Shown: piece after piece, positions 57,441 to 64,000 of the stretch | Position numbering within the stretch: the first letter of the stretch is position 1 | How the letters are laid out: each line of letters begins with the position of its first letter | Assembly: GCA_000469685.2 (NCBI GenBank) | Contig: LS997566.1 | Span: forward strand, 42,484,920 to 42,548,919 | Direction: 5' to 3' | DNA: 64,000 nt | Source of the DNA: Haemonchus contortus | Lineage: Eukaryota; Nematoda; Chromadorea; Rhabditida; Trichostrongylidae | Position numbers and translations under genes: made by a program | Notes under the pieces: model-generated | Told to the model about the DNA's origin: nothing | The model's database searches: none | The model's input: the letters and a program-made list of their open reading frames with translations, nothing else

Positions 57441-59180
57441 CTAAATCGTTGATCTGGAAGACAAACTCAGCTACTTCATTGTGGATTCCCTTTAAAAACT
57501 CTTAAGACGTTAGACAAACCATTAACATATTTAGAGAGACAAAGAAAATGCAGTGCGAAGCACTCTGCCAATAGGGAGTAAGGGAAGATAGTAACTCAGA
57601 AAAACCAATATGATATTTCAGTTGACATTACTACTTTGCAGAAACCAAAGAGTGTTTGGATAAGCTTTCCAGCAAATAATCGTCACGTGCTATCACAAGA
57701 AGGGACTAAATCAGAGTACTTTGTGGGCTACCTGTCAGATTAGTTTTGTACTATGAACTAAAAGCCTAATACTGACGTTCTGGCAAAGATCTCAGGGGCA
57801 ACAGTTTCAAAAAATCAATCCACTCTGTTCTCTATAAAGAGCTACACTTTTCTTTATAAGACTTTTCAATCTTACATACAGTAAGCGTCTAGCGACAACT
57901 AGATACAGTAGGATGAACGTGTGTCTAGATACATCTCTTGCTTGTGTATGAGTGAATGCAGCCTACCGTAGAGGATAAAGTTAGGATACCATCTCCGCTC
58001 ACATAAACAAATAGATGAATAACCTAGTCACTGAGTAAATGAAAGCTCACATATTCTTCATCCTCCCAGTCCCGATTAACTGTTTTTGGCGATTGGGTAC
58101 CCAACGAGTAGCTTGCCAGGCTGTAACCTGGGGGCTGGATTGATTCCGGATGCTAGCCAGGCTATCCCTTGGTGGACGATGGTCAGAGTTCTTCACGTAA
58201 GCTGTGAATGAAAAGAATGCTGAGCCTCGTGTCCCTGAGACGAGGAAGATTCACTGCACCACTCCGGCTCGCGACCGGGACGAATGGAGACGTTACTGGC
58301 GCCCCCACAAATAAATCGATGATCAACGGGATAACAGGTGATACAGGTGAATGCCGACCGATCAGACCTTGTAGAACTGTAGGGTGATTGCCCTACAAAC
58401 AATCAATGGTCATATCCACTGATTATCAGCCATGCCCATGTAAGAATGGTGAATGCATGGCGTAATTCAGCTAATCGCATCGTGGTTGCGTTTCCTTACT
58501 TCCCTTGGAACTGCAAGAGATATCCAACAATTCTGAACTTGATCAGTAGCTCTGGGAGACGAGCAAGGAACGGAATCTGTTAGCCTCGAGGATTGAGAAA
58601 AATTCAGACAAAAAAGTATGCCAAGCTTAGTCGGGACTGTTCGGAAGTAGGGACTGTCCCAATTGAGAAGAAGAAGGGTGAGGGGCTGGTGAATTTTTTT
58701 GGTTATTAAGCATAGTAAACAATCTGCTATCGGCCTAGTGGTGAGTGCATTTTTCTCATATTTTCAGGTCGTAGCGTATTTCTTCGACACGAGTAGGCCA
58801 GTTGAACTTTGCACGTGCTTCCTTGAAAGCGAAAGCAGTGAGACATGGTATCAAGTATAACGAGAGGAGGGCGCTAAGATTTATGGGCCATTTCGGGGTA
58901 TATCAATTGTCCAGTTTTATGTCATAATTGTGGAGCCATCTTAATGACTGACAGATTAGGTTGGCAAATACAATCTGTGACATTTACGACTGTGAAGCAC
59001 TTTGGCCTTGATAAACAGCACCTCCCTCCATAGTACGTGTACGTAGACCAGGTTATCATCTAATGGGTGGAGGAAATGAGGCCTGGGAAAGACCCACAGT
59101 ACTGTGATCGTTCGTATACCTTGTCATCTGATTTCATCAGAATGTAACTTTGGGTCATTCTTGTTCTTATCACATCTAAT
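57441..59180. other. no supported gene
   Basis: One + strand acceptor (ATTTTCAG, 58,769) opens 29 codons ending in a CTCFLESESSETWYQ-type segment and a GTATAA donor, but no partner exon was found. The initiator exon of the phospholipase could lie here; none was recognised. Confidence 0.35.
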
Positions 59181-59465
59181 GGGTAGAGGTGGTGTAGTGA
59201 CAGGAGGAGTAGCACTATCACACACGCATTCTCCGGGATCGAATCCCGGATTGATATCCGCCCAGGCTAACGGAACCTTCCAACCTCTGGGGTCGGCTAA
59301 TTAGTACCAGTCTGGGAGGATAAAAGCACCGACCTGTACAAATGCTGGCCAACGCAGGTCGTTGTGGAAGCCGCATTCGCATTCAATACCTCACTACAAT
59401 TCTGAATGGAGGTAGAATGCAGAGCGTATCCCAAAAAGGGTGCTGACTAAGACCAAAGACATTCT
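59181..59465 (+). mobile_element. tRNA-derived SINE, near full length
   Basis: The head is GGTAGAGGTGGTGTAGTGAC, the B-box region GGGATCGAATCCCGGATTG, then GCCCAGGCTAACGGAACC and the CTGAATGGAGGTAGAATGC tail. Confidence 0.9.
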
Positions 59466-59598
59466 CCTTATCCTTCATCGTATCAATCTCCAGTGAGTAA
59501 AGGTTCGTTGGTGGAAGGTCCACAGTGAAGATGCTCCTTTTGAAGCAAAGAATATCAGTAGCCCTTTCCGCCAGAACGACTATTAAATGAAGAAGGAG

Positions 59599-59871
59599 GG
59601 GAGACGGGCGTTAGAATCGATTTTAGATGATCGATTTGCCGCACGCGGCTGTCGCGGACCACTCATTCGCCGTTATTACAGCTCTAACGTTCTTCATACA
59701 GCTCAATCGATATGCGATCATTTTTATGCATAATTCTACTATTATACTTGTTATTATATTATTATTATTGTTCTTGTATTTCTTACCTACTGCTGCATCC
59801 TGCTACTTTCCATCGCGCGCGACGCCCCTATCACCGCGACGCGACCATTTCGTTCCTAACGCACCACACCC
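59599..59871 (+). mobile_element. 273-bp MITE, family A, with expanded ATT repeat
   Basis: Same ends as the other family A copies. It is flanked by the perfect 9-bp duplication AAGAAGGAG (59,590-59,598 and 59,872-59,880). It is longer than its relatives because of a TTATTATATTATTATTATTG expansion in the middle. Confidence 0.95.
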
Positions 59872-59962
59872 AAGAAGGAGGATGAATTGATCACTGGGTT
59901 TGGGATGGGGCACGCAACGAAGTAGAAGCTATTTCCGTGACACAGACCACCAGCAGCCTGTC
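59872..59962 (-). pseudogene. candidate terminal exon interrupted by a MITE
   Basis: On the minus strand an acceptor (CTGATTGACAG, 59,963) opens an in-frame stretch including GGLCHGNSFYFVACPIPNP. It runs into the family A MITE at 59,871. Removing the MITE and one target duplicate gives a stop (TAA) a few codons later. No upstream exon could be joined, so this is tentative. Confidence 0.22.
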
Positions 59963-61134
59963 AATCAGCGCTGATGTTAATATCCAACTGCGGACCAGGG
60001 CTTGAAGTGAATTTGAGGTTTGTAACGGTCTGACATGGGTCAGGGAAATGTTGACTTTGCTCATAACAAATGGCTTAAAACCCTGATCGGCAGGGATTCA
60101 GCAATTGATATCCTACTCGTCCATGGCTTTGTTAAATAAATCAGCAGAAGCAGTATAACAGAAACTTTCCGAACTCGACGACGAAGTGTTTGACATGATG
60201 CTAGATGTATTGTGAAGCGATCGTGGTGATGAATACTGAGCTCAAATGAGCGTAGACAGGTATTCTACCCCACGAAGGATCCACGTCGTAGGTACATAGT
60301 GATAGCCTACAACTACAGCTATGCTACGAAATATGAAAACCTGTCAGAGGTATCCAGAGAAAAGAAAAGGGGAGAGTATTTGCCGAAATTCGCGATTGTC
60401 CAGTTTTTTTTCAGAACGTTCTGAGAGTTTCCATGGAAATGTCTATAAATGGGCCTTCCTCAATCGTATGCGCATAAAATAGGCTAATCTTCGATCTTCT
60501 TGTTCCAATGCTTTAAGCCTTGAACCAGATGGGCATAGAACTAATCTGATGGGTTCCAAGGCCGAATACTTGGCCCAAGTTTCGATGGGCTTTAGCTGCG
60601 GAGTGGCCAGATCCACGCTCGTGAAGGAGTCGTTGTCGAGGATGTGGGACAATCTGTCCGTTGTGAAGTGGAAAAGGGAGCCGGGTCTTTCATGCACATG
60701 CAAGATTGTCCTCTTCTTATAAAGAACTTCTAGTATGCCTACGGAAACTTCTAGAACATCCCGGGTGGGGACTTGAGAACGAACCAAATAGAGTGATTAA
60801 TAGACAGAATGTGGCTCAATCTTCTTCGATCACGTTGTGCACCTTATCAGGGTAAAAGATATAATGGGAATTTTGAGCGAGGCCTTGATTTTTTCCCTCC
60901 TTTGTAGAGGCAACCGATTTTTTTCCTTGTAGATCGCTTGTAAACCATCAAATGGAATGTACGAAGCAACTAGAGAGAATTAAGCTTTTTTGATCAGCTA
61001 TTGTGCATGTATGTTGCGCACTTTCTGACTGCACTATTCCGTCCAGAGATTATTAATACAAACTATAACAACGAGTGATAATAACAATGAGGTCTTGAGA
61101 TGACATTACAGTACCACCAAGTGTCACTGAAACG
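59963..61134. other. no supported gene
   Basis: A minus-strand frame of 114 codons at 60,443-60,787 contains EVSVGILEVLYKK and KALEQEDRRLAYF but no motif I recognise. It may be a mobile-element relic. Nothing else is supported. Confidence 0.35.
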
Positions 61135-61309
61135 AACGATTTGCATTTGTCCGTGTTATCTTCTCTTTGGGCTGACTACCGCAGACCAATCGCAAGTCGT
61201 ATGCCCTACTGACAACTGCGACATCTGTCAAGCATCGCGGGCTGACCCGCCGTATGCGACGGCTGCATCGTGACCTAGATTCGACGGACGCGCGCAACGA
61301 AGCGCACCC
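61135..61309 (-). mobile_element. partial MITE, family B
   Basis: Reverse-oriented relative of 35,022-35,312. It shares GTGTTATCTTCTCTTTGG, GCGGGCTGACCCGCC and the end GCGCGCAACGAAGCGCACCC. The other end is missing. A SINE begins directly at its right edge. Confidence 0.85.
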
Positions 61310-61590
61310 GAGGCAGTGTAGTGGCAATCTATCACTCACGCAAGGTCCCAGTTCGGATCCCAACTGGACACTGGCGAGGCCAATGTCTACCCCTCTGGGG
61401 TCGTTGTATTGGTGCCAGGCTTGTCTGGGGGTATAAATGCACCGGGTGGCGTCTTACACATCGGCTGGCTACCGCAAGCCATAGTGTAAGCCACAAACAC
61501 ATTCAATCCGCTACTGCTTTTCGAATGGAAGTCGAATGCGGAGCGCATTCCGGAAACGGGATAGGTCGAGGCCGAAGACTCCATCCTTAT
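61310..61590 (+). mobile_element. tRNA-derived SINE, diverged
   Basis: The head is GAGGCAGTGTAGTGGCAATC, with a B-box relic CAGTTCGGATCCC, TGGTGCCAGGCTTGTCTGGG, a CGGCTGGCTACCGCAAGCC block and the CGAATGGAAGTCGAATGCG tail. Confidence 0.85.
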
Positions 61591-61887
61591 CCTTATTGGA
61601 TCAGTTTCATTCTGAATTATCTCATACTGTGATTATACCTGCATGTTGAAGCTCAGTTATAGCCCATCTAAGCTTTTCTTTAAATTTTCCGCTCACCACG
61701 GCTGACTTCTTCTACTCCATTCACTTTTGTTATCAGATTTGCAGAATCATTTTTATTCCTTTCCGGGACACGTCCATGACCCTTCCATGGAATATGCCAT
61801 TCAATGAATGAAATAATGCAGATCAATAGGGCTGACAGATCGGAAATTATTGAATGCTGAACTTAGCAATTTGTTATCTTGATAATA

Positions 61888-62078
61888 TTATACAAAAATA
61901 AGAATTCCGATTATAATGAACTTCCGGTCATCGGGAGATCCCGTTCCTCTGGCCGAACTGTCAAACGTATCATTTCAAAACTTTGAAGTCATTTGTTTAA
62001 TGAAAAGCTTACCTTATCTCCGCCCTTTTCACTATCGTTGAGCTACCAATAGGGAACGAAAAGAACTCTGTGGGATCT
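61888..62078 (-). CDS. candidate last two exons of an unrecognised gene
   Basis: Minus-strand exon 62,078-62,013 (acceptor GTTCTTCAG, donor GTAAGC) encodes DPTEFFSFPIGSS and VKRAEI. Exon 61,957-61,888 (acceptor GTTTGACAG, TAA stop) encodes ARGTGSPDDRKF and a short hydrophobic end IIIGILIFV. Phases agree (2/1). The tail could be a GPI signal or chance. No upstream exons or domain were identified. Confidence 0.27.
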
Positions 62079-63897
62079 CTGAAGAACACCTATCAGCCCT
62101 GTAACTATGCATGAGAGATACTGTAAAGTAGTTGACGATCACAATAAATGGTAATGAGGGTATTGACGAAGGAAGTTCATAAATAGCGATGTCTGGTGGC
62201 GATGTTCAAAGCAATTTCTTTTGTCGCCTATCAGGTCGGTCGCTGATAAGCGGTGACGGAAGCGCCATGTTCAACGCCTAACCAATTTACCACCGGCGCT
62301 ATCATGTTTTGAGGTCTATCGAACACCCAAGGTATTACTTTTTACACAATGCCTCTTATAATTGAAGGAAAGGTCAGGGGATTCAAATGGCTGAGCACGG
62401 GGGGCGAATTTGGAAGTTTTCTATGGGATGCGCCACGCGTCCACTATCTTTTCAGAACTGAAGGGTGACTGGAGTATGGATCAGACGCAAGTAATCACTT
62501 CCAAGTTCTTTCTAATAGGCAACTTACGGTTTCCGCTCTGCTTAGCAGGAAGACTGTGAATAACCGGGAAGGAAAGGCATCTCGTAAGCATCCTTCTGAG
62601 CCCAGCGATTCGGCCGCAATACAATTCTTCCCGGACTAGCCCTCAATTGGAGTTATGATACAGTACTCAGGCCTTGATGTTATGTTGAATAAGGGGCTAA
62701 AATAGTTCAGCTTGACTGGTACACGTCTGACACCTCGGGAAGGATTCAGCGCCTAAACATTCGCATGCGACTGGGGTGGAGTGATGGAAGTGAAAGAAGG
62801 TGAAGGGGAAGAAGTCAGCTGAAGATCTTTGGCATTGAATGCATCGCTCGACCAAGCGGCCCCTGTGAATCCGTCTAATTTTTCCGAAGTAATAAATGTG
62901 CAAGCCCTTAATCAGAATTTCAGAAAATTGGCAAAATTGGTTTCCATAGACTTAGGCAGACAGTTCTGAAGTGGATTTTGAAGTCAGCCTGGGAACGCAT
63001 GTTGCCCACAAATTACACAAACACAAATAGCATGTCACATTCTCGGTCCCATCCCTAATTTTACCCTTTTGAACGTTATATTTTTATGAATACGCCTATT
63101 TTCGCGCTTACTCTACCACTTTGCATTATCCTGAACTATCACTTCCATTACTCGTCTGAAAGCAGATATCCCAAAATTCTCGTGAACTTTGTCTTCAAAG
63201 AGTGATTTGACGATCCCAATGGTGCCTATGTATCTCGGTCAAGGACTACGAACGATTCTTTTAGAAAAACCCATATTTCGGTATTCTTTGCGAAAAAAAG
63301 AGTGACTTCAATCGAGTACACGATGCCCCTTACCTACCCTAGCGATACCCTACCGATCCTGATTCTATCGTACAAGACGATCGGGTAGGAGGGAACGGTA
63401 AGTATCAAACAGATGAGCACGTGGTTGTCCAGAACCAACATTTAGAAAGATGAGTCTAGCTTCTCAAACAGTGAAACTCATTTACCTATTCGATTTCGGT
63501 TCCCATATACCTTCTAACACTTAGCTAGCGGTCAGTGGCATCTTTCATAGTCCACGATTCGCGCGACTGGTCGCCAGTCGCTCGCGAGATTGGTCCGCGA
63601 CCGGCCGTGGACCATGAATGCAGCCAGTGGAAGAAAACTTGGACCTTTCAAAAAATTTCAATCTTTTCAGGTACAGGAATTGAATTTGCACAACGAATTA
63701 AAACGTTTTCTAAGAATCAATGGGCTGTTTTGATTCCAATGTTTGCCTATCCAAGTTTATCATGATCTCATTGATTTCTGCATGAAACAGTTCACACCAT
63801 AAAAACGAATGTTACAGTCGTATGCTCAATCTCACCATAACCTACCAGTACTCATTGCACGTATTATTCGTAAGATCAGCAAAGCAGCGCGTGAAGA
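62079..63897. other. no supported gene; strong hairpin near 63.55 kb
   Basis: A nested inverted repeat lies at 63,550-63,612: outer arms GTCCACG and CGTGGAC, inner arms GCGACTGG and CCAGTCGC. No supported exon was found, although an acceptor at 63,670 opens a short + frame. Confidence 0.4.
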
Positions 63898-64000
63898 CTA
63901 CTAAAACGAAGATTCAGTCCGGCACTCGGCTCTTAGCCCCTTGGCTAATCCCGCAACCCGCCCCGTGTCCTTGCCCAAAACCCCTTTTCGACGCGTCGTA
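63898..64000 (+). mobile_element. 5' part of a second foldback element, cut by the window end
   Basis: Matches 19,780 onward: CTAAAACGAAGATTCAGTCC, CGGCACTCGGCTCTTA, CCGTGTCCTTGCCCA and the central CGACGCGTCGTA palindrome. The right arm lies beyond the window. Confidence 0.88.

Overview
This is a stretch of nuclear DNA from a nematode. Coding regions are cut into short exons (18 to 267 nt). Most introns end in (T)TTTCAG or TTTAG and begin with GTAAGT, GTGAGT or GTATGT. Two genes appear to start right after a strong acceptor, as expected for spliced-leader trans-splicing. The protein set also fits a nematode: a divergent nicotinic-receptor-like subunit, a PLD3-type phospholipase D and a Ly6/UPAR GPI protein. 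A rhabditid or strongylid (clade V) worm is my guess; the sequence does not fix the species. Few real exons exceed 100 codons, so most long open frames here are not genes. The longest (252 codons, + strand, 40,220-40,978) is the antisense of a Lys/Glu-rich gene. Genes were rebuilt exon by exon, requiring reading phase to carry across each junction.

Layout: 1-23.6 kb is gene-poor and repeat-rich. It holds a ~150 bp tandem array, tRNA-derived SINE copies on both strands, a 9-bp-TSD MITE, a mariner-like MITE, TTAA-associated elements, a foldback element, the 3' end of a Penelope-like retroelement and eight of the nine long poly-C/poly-G tracts. 23.6-28.9 kb (-): a three-exon Ly6/UPAR GPI-anchored protein with a 3.9 kb intron. 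32.8-34.7 kb (-): C-terminal part of an unrecognised single-pass membrane protein. 35.9-41.0 kb (-): two tandem paralogues, each with a short N-terminal hydrophobic helix, a conserved Cys-Gly-Lys-Lys-Asp motif and a long Lys/Glu-rich tail. A possible two-exon small gene follows at 41.2-41.6 kb (-). 42.96-48.81 kb (+): a cys-loop cation-channel subunit in at least nine exons. Its last intron holds an antisense gene for a small secreted protein (47.36-48.39 kb). 49.37-56.77 kb (-): a 16-exon PLD3/PLD4-like type II membrane phospholipase D, convergent with the channel gene. 56.8-64 kb: mobile elements and weak candidate exons only.

Mobile elements shape the gene region. A SINE with a perfect 14-bp target duplication sits at a splice acceptor of one Lys-rich gene. 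A mariner-like MITE and a SINE lie in channel introns. A TTAA element and a SINE lie in PLD introns.

The genes do not form an obvious pathway. They are cell-surface, secretory or endolysosomal membrane proteins that happen to be neighbours. Limits: the 5'-most exons of the channel, PLD and single-pass membrane genes were not found, and one PLD junction does not splice cleanly.
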